This document shows, piece after piece, positions 34,272 to 43,511 of a stretch of DNA of 64,000 nucleotides. Under the pieces are notes generated by a model, which was not told the origin of the DNA, did no database searches, and saw nothing but the letters and a program-made list of their open reading frames with translations. This DNA comes from Domibacillus sp. DTU_2020_1001157_1_SI_ALB_TIR_016 (GTDB lineage: Bacteria > Bacillota > Bacilli > Bacillales > Domibacillaceae), in assembly GCF_032341995.1 (NCBI RefSeq), contig NZ_CP135438.1, forward strand, positions 1,364,001-1,428,000, read 5' to 3'. How positions within the stretch are numbered: position 1 is the first letter of the stretch; every line of letters begins with the position of its first letter. Made by a program: the position numbers and the translations under genes.

Positions 34272-34310
34272 TGGAGAGTATCCAGCTACTCATTAGGCAC
34301 AAGGGAAGAG

Positions 34311-34653
34311 GTGAAAAAAGTGAAGATTGAACATGTATTTTGACGGAATATCCAACGAAAAGTACGTGAATCAGGCTAAAGGATTTGAGTCCTATTTTAT
34401 TTCCTTTGGAATGGGCAATGCAAGGCTCGAGATTATGCGTAAAACAGGGATCAATCAACTTCAGGCTGAAAATATGACTGGGTGGGCCCATGTGGCATTT
34501 TCAGTAGGAAGCAAAGAACCGGTAAATTATAAAACGGAGCAACTTCGGGATGCTGGCTATGAGGTAGCCGGAAACCCGCGTGTTACCGGCAATGGCTACT
34601 ATGAAAGTGTTATTAAAGATCTAGAAGGAAACCTTGTTGAAATTACGGTCTAA
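34311..34653 (+). pseudogene. Glyoxalase/VOC-family gene with N-terminal deletion
   Basis: GTG starts at 34311 or 34320 behind GGGAAGAGG read VKIEHVF and stop at TGA 34341; a second frame begins in the same spot with YFDGISNEKYVNQAKGFESY and runs to 34653 with the VOC pattern (ARLEIMRKTGINQ; WAHVAFSVGSKEPVNY; VTGNGYYESVIKDLEGNLVE). Family members have about 20 residues between KIEHV and YF, so an out-of-frame deletion has removed part of the first module. It is probably inactive. Confidence 0.75.
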
Positions 34654-34691
34654 AAAAGTTGGTCATATAATTTACAAGCTTTTAACGAACC

Positions 34692-34722
34692 AAAGCCTTC
34701 TTTTTTTAAAGAAGGCTTTTAC
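34692..34722 (+). terminator. Terminator after the VOC fragment
   Basis: AAAGCCTTC with GAAGGCTTTT, 10-base loop of mainly T. Confidence 0.7.
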
Positions 34723-34733
34723 TGTTTTAGGTC

Positions 34734-34779
34734 AATTTTTACGTAATGGTTTGAGAAGCCAAACCATTACGTAAAAATT
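34734..34779. repeat. 19-bp perfect inverted repeat before rpoN
   Basis: AATTTTTACGTAATGGTTT (34734-34752), eight bases, and its exact complement (34761-34779). There is no T run on either side, so it is not a standard terminator; it lies about 90 bases before the rpoN start. Confidence 0.75.
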
Positions 34780-34869
34780 ATCCAGAAAAGAAGTATGTTA
34801 GATTTTCTGCCATATTTTTATTTTGGAAATTTGAATCATGTAAGATGGAAGGAAGGGAGGAACGTGTTT

Positions 34870-36189
34870 ATGCTACACATGCAAATGCTTCAGAACCAAT
34901 CAATTCAATTAAAAATTTCACCAGAGCTGTCACAAGCGATCTCTATGCTGCAGTATTCAGCAGAAGAGCTTCTGTCTTTCTTGCAAGAAAAAGCGGAAGA
35001 AAATCCGTTAATCGAAATCGACGAGCTTATAGATTATTCCTTCCTGCCCAGTCATCCTTCTTCTAATACCCAAGCTGATCCTTTGGAGTTTATCGCCGCA
35101 GAGGACATACATTTAACAGACTACTTATTAGAGCAGCTGCTTTTTTTTGATTTATCTCCTGACGAAAAGCGCTTAACGACTTATCTCATTCAGTGCCTTG
35201 ATGAGAACGGTTATCTTCAGGAAGATGAAAATGAAATGGCTCTTCGCCTTCACACAACGCAGTCAGAAGTAGAAAGATGTCTCGAGCTTATTCAAAGTTT
35301 GGAGCCAGCTGGGGTGGGAGCACGCAATTTGCAGGAGTGTTTACTTCTCCAGCTTGAGAACATACATATGCACACGCCTCTTGCTGAACACATTCTTTCC
35401 ACTCACTTTGAAGATTTTGCTTATCGAAAATGGTCCAAGCTTGCAAGGCTTTTAGAAGTCGATATCAAGCAAATTCAGCACCTTCATGAAACGATTTTAA
35501 CATTAGATCCAAAGCCTGGCCTTTCTTATTCAAACCAAGGGATCCCAGCTGTGATACCGGATTATACCGTTCAGTTTCAGAACGGAAAGTTATTCGTGAC
35601 AAAGAACGGACAGGGCAATTGGAATATCAGCTTAAACAAAGCGTATGAAACTATGTTACGTCAAAACAAAAAGACAGAAGAAGGTTCTTATTTACGGGAA
35701 AAGTATAAAGAATTTCAATGGATTCAAAATGGGCTAAATACTCGAAATACTACTATACATAACGTTGTACTCAGCTTAGCAGACTGTCAAAAAAGTTTTT
35801 TTCAAAAAGGACCTGAATATTTAAAGCCCCTTACAATGAAAGAGCTCGCCGCTTACTTAAATGTTCATCAATCTACCATCAGCCGGGCGGTTAGAAATAA
35901 ATATGTCCACACACCCTTTGGCGTATTTGAATTGAGGTCTTTTTTTACAGGTAGCACTCAGGCGGTTAACCAGGAGGAAGTATCATCAAATCGAGTAAAG
36001 CTGTTTATTAAACAAATCGTCGAAACAGAAAATAAATACAATCCGCTGTCCGATCAGCAGATTGCGGCTATGCTGAAGCTGAAACATGAAATAAATATTT
36101 CGAGAAGAACAGTAGCCAAGTACCGCGATGAGTTAAGAATTTTGTCTTCTTCCAAACGAAAGCAGTTTTCGGCAAGTGGAGCTATTTAA
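34870..36189 (+). CDS. rpoN: RNA polymerase sigma-54 factor (SigL/RpoN)
   Basis: 439 residues (B. subtilis SigL 436). The N-terminal region is Gln-rich (MLQNQSIQLKISPELSQAIS), followed by the core-binding domain (LLEQLLFFDLSPDEKRLTTY; LIQSLEPAGVGARNLQECLL) and the DNA-binding end with STISRAVRNKYVHTPFGVFE and the RpoN box ISRRTVAKYRDELRI. ATG 34870 has AAGGGAGG nine bases before it. Sigma-54 needs enhancer-binding activators and in bacilli drives amino-acid, acetoin and fructan utilisation. An amino-acid permease gene follows on the other strand. Confidence 0.95.
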   Translation: MLHMQMLQNQSIQLKISPELSQAISMLQYSAEELLSFLQEKAEENPLIEIDELIDYSFLPSHPSSNTQADPLEFIAAEDIHLTDYLLEQLLFFDLSPDEKRLTTYLIQCLDENGYLQEDENEMALRLHTTQSEVERCLELIQSLEPAGVGARNLQECLLLQLENIHMHTPLAEHILSTHFEDFAYRKWSKLARLLEVDIKQIQHLHETILTLDPKPGLSYSNQGIPAVIPDYTVQFQNGKLFVTKNGQGNWNISLNKAYETMLRQNKKTEEGSYLREKYKEFQWIQNGLNTRNTTIHNVVLSLADCQKSFFQKGPEYLKPLTMKELAAYLNVHQSTISRAVRNKYVHTPFGVFELRSFFTGSTQAVNQEEVSSNRVKLFIKQIVETENKYNPLSDQQIAAMLKLKHEINISRRTVAKYRDELRILSSSKRKQFSASGAI

Positions 36190-36202
36190 TAGATCTCTAA
36201 AG

Positions 36203-36239
36203 AAAAACACGACAAGACCCAGCTTGTCGTGTTTTTTGC
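36203..36239. terminator. Terminator between rpoN and the permease gene
   Basis: AAACACGACAAG with CTTGTCGTGTTTTTT; A-run on the left, so it serves both converging genes. Confidence 0.85.
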
Positions 36240-36266
36240 TTTTTAGTTGTAAGTGAAAAGCGTAGT

Positions 36267-37697
36267 TTAAAGAAGCATCTTTCTATCAGCTGACAACTGA
36301 ATCTCCTGCTGCTCTTTTTCAATCGCCTGGTTTTTCTTGATCTTCAGGTGGTAGATCGCATAGCAGGCCAGCATAAATGGAACCCCGCAGTAAAGGGCAA
36401 GCCGCTGATCTGGATTAAATGCCATGCTGACGAGGACAGCGCAGTTCAGCACAAGGCCCAGCAGCGGGAAAAACGGATAAAGAGGGGCTTTGAATTTCAA
36501 GTCTGCTACATTGCCGCCTTCCCGGACATATTTCCTGCGAAACGCAATCTGGGAAGCGGTGATAGAAATCCAGCCGACCTGGGCGCCGAGCCCGGCAATA
36601 GAAAGCAGCCAGAGAAAAACCGTTTCTTCTGCAAAAAAGCCGGATAACAGCGATAGAAGGGCGATGCCAAGCGTCAAAATAAGCGAGTTCATCGGAATGC
36701 CTTTTTTGTTTACTCTTGCCAGGGCAGGAGCAGCCATGCCTTCTTTCGAAAGCGAGTACAGCATGCGGGAAGCCGCATACAGGCCCGAGTTTCCAACCGA
36801 TAAAAGAGCCGTCAAAATAACAAAGTTCATAATATCAGCCGCATACGGAATACCGATGCTGTCGAGCACCAACACAAACGGGCTTTCCGTTACACCTGCC
36901 TGGTCCGAAGGAATTAAGCCGGCCAGGACAAAAATCGATAAGACAAAGAATACAAGGGTGCGCCACACCGACTGTTTGATCGACTTCGGAATCGTTTTTT
37001 CCGGGTTTTCACTTTCCCCAGCCGCAATCCCGATTAATTCAGTTCCCTGAAACGAGAAGTTAACTGCAATCATCGTAATCAGCAGGGCAGTGACGCCGTG
37101 TGGAAGCAGGCCGTCCGAAGCATAATTCGAGAAAAAGGGTGCTTCCTGGCCGCCTTTCATGTCAATCAGTCCAAACATCGCCGCGCCGCCGAGAATAATA
37201 AACAAAAGGATTGCCACAATTTTAATGCCGGAGAACCAGAATTCCGCTTCCCCAAATGCCTTGGCCGATAGGGCGTTGAGTGAGAAGAGCAGAACGGCAA
37301 ACACCGCACACCAAATCCATGTCGGTGTATCAGGAAACCATCTGCCCATCAGCTGTCCGGCAGCCAGAAACTCCAGGGCAACCGTAACGGCCCAGCCGAG
37401 CCAGTACGTCCAGCCGAGAGCAAAGCCTACGCCGGGTCCGATAAATTTCGTTGTATAGGTTTGAAAAGAGCCGGATACCGGCATGGCCACTGCCAGTTCC
37501 CCGAGGCAGACCATCGTTAAATACATGACAAAGCCGCCGACTAAAAACGCTAAAATGGCTCCTCCGGCCCCGGCTTGATTAATCGTATAACCCGATCCGA
37601 GGAACAATCCAGAGCCGATGACCCCTCCGAGTGAGATCATAAATAAATGCCTGGTTTTCATGGTTCGTTTCAACTCTTGTTGATGATGTTCCTTCAT
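36267..37697 (-). CDS. Amino-acid permease (APC superfamily)
   Basis: 476 residues with twelve predicted helices. The N-terminal GGVIGSGLFLGSGYTINQAG motif, PVSGSFQTYTTKFIGPGVGF and the GTELIGIAAGESENPEKTIPK block near residue 220 identify an amino-acid transporter of the AAT/YbxG/YtnA group. It is a plasma-membrane importer; GC-richer than its neighbours. GGAGGAG lies before the start chosen here; an upstream in-frame start has none. Confidence 0.88.
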   Translation of the reverse strand: MKEHHQQELKRTMKTRHLFMISLGGVIGSGLFLGSGYTINQAGAGGAILAFLVGGFVMYLTMVCLGELAVAMPVSGSFQTYTTKFIGPGVGFALGWTYWLGWAVTVALEFLAAGQLMGRWFPDTPTWIWCAVFAVLLFSLNALSAKAFGEAEFWFSGIKIVAILLFIILGGAAMFGLIDMKGGQEAPFFSNYASDGLLPHGVTALLITMIAVNFSFQGTELIGIAAGESENPEKTIPKSIKQSVWRTLVFFVLSIFVLAGLIPSDQAGVTESPFVLVLDSIGIPYAADIMNFVILTALLSVGNSGLYAASRMLYSLSKEGMAAPALARVNKKGIPMNSLILTLGIALLSLLSGFFAEETVFLWLLSIAGLGAQVGWISITASQIAFRRKYVREGGNVADLKFKAPLYPFFPLLGLVLNCAVLVSMAFNPDQRLALYCGVPFMLACYAIYHLKIKKNQAIEKEQQEIQLSADRKMLL

Positions 37698-38164
37698 GTA
37701 TTCTCCTCCTATTTTGAGTAAATTGCTTTCCTGCCTTTTATACTGCAATTCTGATGCCAGACAAATATTTTCATTTTTCTAAAAAAATCGATGATTTTTT
37801 CCTTTTTCAAGAAAAAAACGCCAATATTTTTGGCGGATGTTATAAAAAAATCTTTGCAGGCCAGTTGCCTGGAAAGATTAATGGCCTCAAATAATAGATA
37901 AAGCAAAGCGGTGCAGCCCGCCAGGCACTTAAGAGGTAAAGCAGCTCAGTAAAAGAAAAGCAACTTCTGTAGGATTGGCATGAAGATTGCATTCTAAAAG
38001 GTACGATTCATTTTGATGGAGGTGAACAGCACTAAAGAGCAGGGGAGGGGATAAAAGTTCCCCAATAAAAAGAATGGAAGCCGCTAATGAAAGAAGAACA
38101 CTGTTCAAGTAATGACTAAAAAGTGAAAGGCGGCTCATCCGCTTATAAAGAAAGGGCGATTAGG
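37698..38164. other. Intergenic region
   Basis: AT-rich stretch with several A/T runs, holding the permease promoter region. A 69-codon frame on the minus strand (37929-38138) lacks a ribosome site and is not called. Confidence 0.4.
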
Positions 38165-38323
38165 ATGTGGAATATTACAGTTTTTCTGCCAAACAAGATT
38201 TGTATGTATGAGTTTGAAACAAAACAGGAAGCAGAGGAGATGTATCAAAAGATCCATAAAGGCTCTAAAATCATTTCCGAAATCATCTGCATGCAAGAAC
38301 GTAAAACAGTCGTTTCAGTTTGA
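38165..38323 (+). CDS. Small conserved hypothetical protein
   Basis: 52 residues, MWNITVFLPNKICMYEFETK then QEAEEMYQKIHKGSKIISEI. The length and the strand-helix-strand pattern match small Bacillus proteins of unknown function often found near membrane or phage genes. The ribosome site (GGGCGATTAGG) is moderate. No membrane segment or signal. It is located 120 bases before the YitT gene in the same direction. Confidence 0.5.
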   Translation: MWNITVFLPNKICMYEFETKQEAEEMYQKIHKGSKIISEIICMQERKTVVSV

Positions 38324-38443
38324 ATGTAAAGAAGAACGATTCATTTTTTCTGTTCTTTTAACAGAGAAAAACAGACTTTTTCATAGGTTAAACAAGCCGG
38401 CTCGTTTCCTTTATTTAATGAATCTGTGAAAGAGGTAGAAACA

Positions 38444-39298
38444 ATGAAAAATTATTTGATAGAAATAACGCTTATTATAATAGGTTCGTTCTTTTTTGCA
38501 GCTGGTGTTAATTTTTTTGCTATTCCAAATGAGCTGGGGGAAGGCGGCATTACTGGCATTTCTATGATCTTATATTATCTTTTTGAATGGTCTCCCGGCC
38601 TTACCACTCTTTTATTTAATGCTGTGCTTCTCGCTGCAGGATACAAGTTACTGGAAAAAAGAGTCATCCTTTACACGATTCTTTCGATCCTGTTTACGTC
38701 CTTTTTTCTTCATTGGATTACAGGGATAGAAATGGTTTTTGATGAAAGCATTTTAGGAACCATTTTTGCCGGCGTATTTATTGGAATAGGGATCGGCCTT
38801 GTCCTGCGGGGAGGCGGCACAACAGGCGGATCGACCATTCTGGCCAAGTTTGCCAATCAGTATTTCGGCTGGGGCATGAGCACGGCCCTGCTTATTTTTG
38901 ATTCCATCGTTGTTTTTTCATCCTATTTTGTGATAGGCATTGAAAATACGATGTTCACGATTCTGTCTATTTATATCAGCACAAAAGTAATTGATTACAT
39001 TATTGATGGGCTGAATATGCGAAAAGCGGTCACGGTTATCTCGAAAAAAGCTCCTCAGATTGCAGGGCAAATTAATGAGGAACTCGATAGGGGAGTTACA
39101 ATTTTGCCGGCACGGGGCCACTTTACGCAGGAGTCCAGGGAAATCTTGTATATTGTCATCAATAAGCAGGAGCTGTTTAAATTTAAAAAGATCGTTCATC
39201 ACATTGATCCAAAAGCGTTTGTTGTGATTCACGATGTACGGGATGTGTTTGGGGAAGGATTTAGTTATCCAAAGTCTGCATTAAAACAGAGTATGTAG
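38444..39298 (+). CDS. YitT/YqfU-family membrane protein with DUF2179 domain
   Basis: 284 residues: five to six membrane helices (AGVNFFAIPNELGEGGITGI; GIGLVLRGGGTTGGSTILAK) followed by a cytoplasmic DUF2179 domain (VTVISKKAPQIAGQINEELD; GVTILPARGHFTQESREIL; YIVINKQELFKFKKIVHHID). This is the standard YitT/YpjC/YqfU plan. AAGAGG lies before ATG 38444. Molecular function unknown; transport is often predicted. Confidence 0.88.
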   Translation: MKNYLIEITLIIIGSFFFAAGVNFFAIPNELGEGGITGISMILYYLFEWSPGLTTLLFNAVLLAAGYKLLEKRVILYTILSILFTSFFLHWITGIEMVFDESILGTIFAGVFIGIGIGLVLRGGGTTGGSTILAKFANQYFGWGMSTALLIFDSIVVFSSYFVIGIENTMFTILSIYISTKVIDYIIDGLNMRKAVTVISKKAPQIAGQINEELDRGVTILPARGHFTQESREILYIVINKQELFKFKKIVHHIDPKAFVVIHDVRDVFGEGFSYPKSALKQSM

Positions 39299-39326
39299 CA
39301 CGACATAAAGAAAATGTTTCTCTTGA

Positions 39327-39358
39327 AAAAAGCACCTTTAACGGTGTTTTTTTCTTTT
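39327..39358 (+). terminator. Terminator of the YitT gene
   Basis: AAAAAGCACC with GGTGTTTTTTT around six bases. Confidence 0.8.
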
Positions 39359-39556
39359 TAAGAGAAGCAGAACGTAAAATGTAGGTTAAATGACACAATT
39401 AACAAGCAGGAATATCCATGCTATATTCTTATAAACTACGAAATACGGTATACGTAAGTTAAAAATTTGTAAATAAAGAAATTAAAAATAGATACTTTAT
39501 TCCTAGTGAGCTACAATGAATACTGGTATAGTATTTTTGCAGCTGGAGGATAGACA

Positions 39557-40393
39557 ATGTATAAAAGTAAAGAGTTACAGGAGTTTTTGCTGGTAAAAGC
39601 CCGTCAATTAACAGAGGAATGATATCATTCTTTAGATAAAAGCAATCCTTCAGGAGTTTACAGCAATACAGATCCTCAAGCTGTCCGCATTTTAAAGGAG
39701 CAAAACTACGAGTTTCATTTGCACTTTTGCCAGGTGTTTGTCCAGGAGGAATTCACCTTCCTTCAGGAAATCGAGGAATGGGTGTTAAAGGTGGCTTCAG
39801 ATGAACATCACTTATCCACGCCGATTCATTTTATTGTGAGGGAATTTTTTAGAACGCGTGATCAGTATCTTCAATTCGTTCAACATTTTGTATCAAAGAA
39901 CAAAGGAAGCTATTCACGGGAAATCATCGAGATGTGGAATCAGAAAATTATGAGCACAATTGATGAAATCGTCACTTCGTATATCGAAACATACCATGAA
40001 TTCTGCTCCAAAAGACTGCAAAGCCAGCAGGAAATGCTCAATGAATTAAGCTCGCCAGTCATCAGCCTTAGCCGGAACGCAGCACTTCTTCCATTAGTGG
40101 GGGATATTGACACGACAAGATCTAAATATATTCTTGAGAGGACACTTAAACAATGCTACACAAAAAATATAGACCAGCTTCTTATTGATTTATCGGGTGT
40201 AGTGGTAGTTGATACGATGGTTGCCCAGCAGCTGTTTCAGCTGGTAGAAGCATTGGAGCTGATTGGAGTCAAAACATCTTTATCTGGTATCCGTCCGGAA
40301 AAAGCACAGACAGCTGCTCAGCTCGGTATAGCTTTTGACAACGTTTCTATTGCAGTCAATTTATCAAGCGCACTACCCACTCTCCATTTGTAA
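39557..40393 (+). pseudogene. RsbR-type stressosome gene with in-frame TGA (paralogue 4)
   Basis: From ATG 39557 the frame encodes 21 residues (MYKSKELQEFLLVKARQLTE...), meets TGA at 39620-39622, then continues uninterrupted for 256 codons. The family consensus here is LTEEWYxSLDKSDPSGVY, and the read-through gives LTEE-stop-YHSLDKSNPSGVY, so a Trp codon (TGG) became TGA. The STAS part is complete: PLVGDIDTTRSKYILER and VVVVDTMVAQQLF keep both regulatory Thr positions of RsbRA. A TTG at 39719 could restart translation but would drop 54 residues of the sensor. Ribosome site GCTGGAGG precedes the first ATG. Confidence 0.8.
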
Positions 40394-40443
40394 CATTTTA
40401 CTTTTATGTATATATAAGTTATCATGTGGTTTGTTCCCATCAT

Positions 40444-40493
40444 CAAGTCTAACTCAGTCACGCTAGCGTGGAATGACTGGGTTTTTTTGTTTT
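40444..40493 (+). terminator. Terminator after the interrupted RsbR gene
   Basis: AACTCAGTCAC with TGACTGGGTT through a GC-rich loop, then seven T; one side pairs imperfectly. The remaining part of 40394-40732 shows no gene. Confidence 0.6.
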
Positions 40494-40732
40494 AATAGCA
40501 GGAATGGGATAAAGCAGTTCCATGCAGATCTTTTTTGTTTCTATGGAAATTGATCTTTAACGGGTACTGTAACCTCAACACAGAAACAACATAAGGAACC
40601 GACCGAAACGATGACACAAAGAAAGAGGAGGAAACAAAACGTGCTGGGTGATTCAAGATAAAAGCAATTATCTGCAAATACCAACAGCTATAAAAAGAAA
40701 TAAAGATGATTAATTAAAAGGAATGACTGTTT

Positions 40733-41557
40733 GTGACTTATACAAAAGACGATTTACAAGTCCTGGCGAAAAAACATGCTCGTTACTTTAACTCGGTAGC
40801 GGAATGGAACGAATTTGCGGTTCAAATGGAACTGCCTAAAGCCCGCACATTTATTTATACATACGGAACGTGGAACCGGGCGAAAAAAGAAATATTTTCA
40901 GATGCCTCCCACATTCACTATTCAGGTAAAGCTGCTAGCGACAGAAAAAAAGAACTGGTCGATATTGCGATTCAGCATGCGGAACATTTTGAAAAAATAA
41001 AGGATTGGAACAAGCATGCAGAAGAGATGGACCTTCCATACAGCAGATGCTATATTTACTTGTTCGGCAGCTGGAACAAAGCAAAAGAAGCGATTTTTGG
41101 GCATCAAAAAAAGAAAAACGGTGTACTGGTGGAGAAAAAGCAATTGATTCAAAGTGCCCGCATACATATAGATGCGTTTACAGATATACAAAGCTGGAAT
41201 CAATATGCCGAAGAGAGAGACCTTCCGAAAGCCCACCATTATATTCACCACTTTGGAAGCTGGAATGAAGCAAAGTTAGCAATCTTTCGTAGTACAGAAG
41301 AGGTTGAGTACAATCCTGTTCGGCGTTATGAAAAAAAAGAGCTGAAAAAACTAGCACAGGACCATGCTCATCATTTCACGACAAAAAAAGACTGGGATGA
41401 CTATGCGAAAGAACGGGAGCTTCCTCGCTCTGAAACGTTTGCCAATCATTTTGGCGGCTGGAACGAAGCAAAAAAGCTGATTTTCAAAGAGAAGGCCCGA
41501 ATTAGGCGAAGAAGACCTAAAAAACCCGATCCTGAAAAAGCTTATTCCATGACTTAA
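40733..41557 (+). CDS. Protein of four HNH-associated repeats
   Basis: 274 residues built from four units of about 55 residues (starts near residues 4, 63, 135 and 202). Each unit has the pattern K-x-L-x-x-x-A, HF, W, A, LP, then FGSWNxAKxxIF: for example DWNKHAEEMDLPYSR and YLFGSWNKAKEAIFG in unit 2, SWNQYAEERDLPKAH and HHFGSWNEAKLAIF in unit 3. This is the homing-endonuclease-associated HNH_repeat, thought to bind DNA. No HNH nuclease domain is attached. Start GTG with AAAGGA ten bases before it. A sequence-specific DNA-binding role is inferred; no partner gene is adjacent. Confidence 0.75.
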   Translation: MTYTKDDLQVLAKKHARYFNSVAEWNEFAVQMELPKARTFIYTYGTWNRAKKEIFSDASHIHYSGKAASDRKKELVDIAIQHAEHFEKIKDWNKHAEEMDLPYSRCYIYLFGSWNKAKEAIFGHQKKKNGVLVEKKQLIQSARIHIDAFTDIQSWNQYAEERDLPKAHHYIHHFGSWNEAKLAIFRSTEEVEYNPVRRYEKKELKKLAQDHAHHFTTKKDWDDYAKERELPRSETFANHFGGWNEAKKLIFKEKARIRRRRPKKPDPEKAYSMT

Positions 41558-41583
41558 GCGCGGCAGTAAGAGAACACACAAAA

Positions 41584-41624
41584 ATAAAACCCTCTGTCCG
41601 GTTATCAAACAGAGGGTTTTGTGC
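41584..41624 (+). terminator. Terminator of the repeat-protein gene
   Basis: AAAACCCTCTGT with ACAGAGGGTTTT around an AT-rich loop. Confidence 0.8.
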
Positions 41625-41661
41625 GTTTGTTTAAAGGTATATGCCCATCCGCACGATATTT

Positions 41662-43206
41662 TTATTCTTTTATAACAAAAGCATCCTTGCTTTCTATACC
41701 AGTTGCAGACACGGACTTTACACTATATGTGTAGGTTCTGTCCGAACGCGCTGATTTATCCAAAAATACGGTTTTGCCCTTTGTATTGTATACGACATCT
41801 ACAATATTACGTGCATCCTCATAAGATCCTAGTGTTTTGCCTGCAAAACGATAAATCACGTATTTACGCGGCTGTTTGCTGGCCTGGTCCTGAATCACGA
41901 TTTTTCTGCCTGCTGCTTCTTTCTTTACTTGTACGGATGTCGGCTTTACAGGCTGCGATGCATCTTTCCAGGAGAACGCCGGCGTAAGGGAAGGGTACTT
42001 ATACAGCTGCTGTTTTACAATCGTTGCATAGCCAAGTGAATTTTTCTTCCAGCTTTTCAGCGAAAAGTGCATTTGCCCTTTTGTCATTCGGTCTGCCCGG
42101 TTAGAAACAATTTGATTGGGCAGCTCCATTTTGTTTTTCCATGCCGGATCAGAATCCTGTCCAACTTTATAATCGGCTACTCCGATATACAAGTTTACCG
42201 GATGTGTTTTTGCATATACTTTTACTTCATTGCTCCACCAGTTAAGAAGCGTCCCGTATTTAGCAGCAGCTAATTTTTTCGACCAATAAATTTGCGGCGT
42301 AATGTAATCGACTGTTCCTTCTTTGATCCATGTACGCGTATCCGCATATAAATCATCATAATTATTTACGCCAGCTTTTGTGGCACTTCCTGTTTTATCG
42401 ATCGATTGATTGCGCCAGACACCAAACGGTGAAATACCGAACTGGACATATGGTTTTGTCGTTTTAATCGTAGAATAAATCTTTTTAACAAGCTGATTCA
42501 CGTTATTTCTGCGCCAGTCTTCTATTTTCTTAAAGGACTTTCCATACTTTTTAAAAGCAGCCTGGTCTGGAAAGGTTTCATTTTTAATTTTATATGGATA
42601 AAAGTAGTCATCCATATGGATGGCATCCACATCATAATTCTGCACCAGCTCTTTGACAGACGATACGAGATAGTCTTGTACTTCCGGAAGGCCGGGATTT
42701 AAATAGTACTGCTTGCCATATTTTACGACCCAGCCAGGGTGTTTGCGTGCCGCGTTTTGAGATGACAAGTTTTTCAGCGTTTCACCTGGCATCGTCACCC
42801 GGTACGGGTTAATCCACGCATGAAGCTCCATTCCGCGGCTGTGAGCTTCCGTAATCATAATTTGCAGCGGGTCATAGCCCGGGCTTGTCCCTTGCTTTTT
42901 CCCTGTGATATACGCTGACCAAGGAGCCAGCTTAGAAGAGTACCAGGCATCACTGGTCGGCTTTACCTGAAAAATAACTGTATTAAATTTGTTAGCTTTC
43001 AAGCTGTCTAATGTCTGCCGGGCCCAAGTTGTATACTGCGTTTTATTCATTCCTGCTTTTACATCGCTGTTTTGAACAGATGCAATCCATACCGCCCGCA
43101 TTTCTCTTTTTGGTGGTGCAGACTCCGCTGCATGAGAAAGCGACGGGATGAGAGACATACATAAAACAAATGTTAATATCCACACGAGCCAGCTGCATTT
43201 TTTCAT
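41662..43206 (-). CDS. Secreted glycoside hydrolase-like protein (GHL10/DUF187, YngK-like)
   Basis: About 514 residues from MKKCSW (YngK of B. subtilis 510). Signal peptide VWILTFVLCMSLIPSLSHAAE. The GHL10 domain shows REMRAVWIASVQNSDVK, FNTVIFQVKPTSDAWYSSKL, DPLQIMITEAHSRGMELHAW, INPYRVTMPGE and the DYDVDAIHMDDYFYPY-type block with acidic residues, then a C-terminal beta domain. It is likely exported and cleaves or binds a cell-wall or polysaccharide glycan. The start is uncertain: up to 47 further codons are in frame; a GGAGG sits 14 bases before another in-frame ATG at 43239. Confidence 0.83.
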   Translation of the reverse strand: MKKCSWLVWILTFVLCMSLIPSLSHAAESAPPKREMRAVWIASVQNSDVKAGMNKTQYTTWARQTLDSLKANKFNTVIFQVKPTSDAWYSSKLAPWSAYITGKKQGTSPGYDPLQIMITEAHSRGMELHAWINPYRVTMPGETLKNLSSQNAARKHPGWVVKYGKQYYLNPGLPEVQDYLVSSVKELVQNYDVDAIHMDDYFYPYKIKNETFPDQAAFKKYGKSFKKIEDWRRNNVNQLVKKIYSTIKTTKPYVQFGISPFGVWRNQSIDKTGSATKAGVNNYDDLYADTRTWIKEGTVDYITPQIYWSKKLAAAKYGTLLNWWSNEVKVYAKTHPVNLYIGVADYKVGQDSDPAWKNKMELPNQIVSNRADRMTKGQMHFSLKSWKKNSLGYATIVKQQLYKYPSLTPAFSWKDASQPVKPTSVQVKKEAAGRKIVIQDQASKQPRKYVIYRFAGKTLGSYEDARNIVDVVYNTKGKTVFLDKSARSDRTYTYSVKSVSATGIESKDAFVIKE

Positions 43207-43511
43207 TCTCACATTTTTCTTTCTATCTTTAAACAACATTATTCTAACTTGTTCCTCCATCCATCCTTTTTTTAGTGTTATCGACAAATTCTTTGGAAAA
43301 TGAAGTATTTTTTTAAAATAATGTTGGTGAATAAGCTTCTTTTTCACCTCAAAAGTTCCACTACACAGTTATTTTTAGTTTTTTGTGTTTATTTTTTATA
43401 GATAAACCGATTTTGCACCAAATCACTAAAACTACATACAAGAAATACCGATAGAAGAGATAGATTACAAAAATAGGGCGTGATACCCATAAATTGAACG
43501 GGGGCGCAGTT

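Noticed and set aside
37929..38138. 69-codon minus-strand frame with hydrophobic stretch
   Set aside because: No ribosome site; probably chance in AT-rich DNA.
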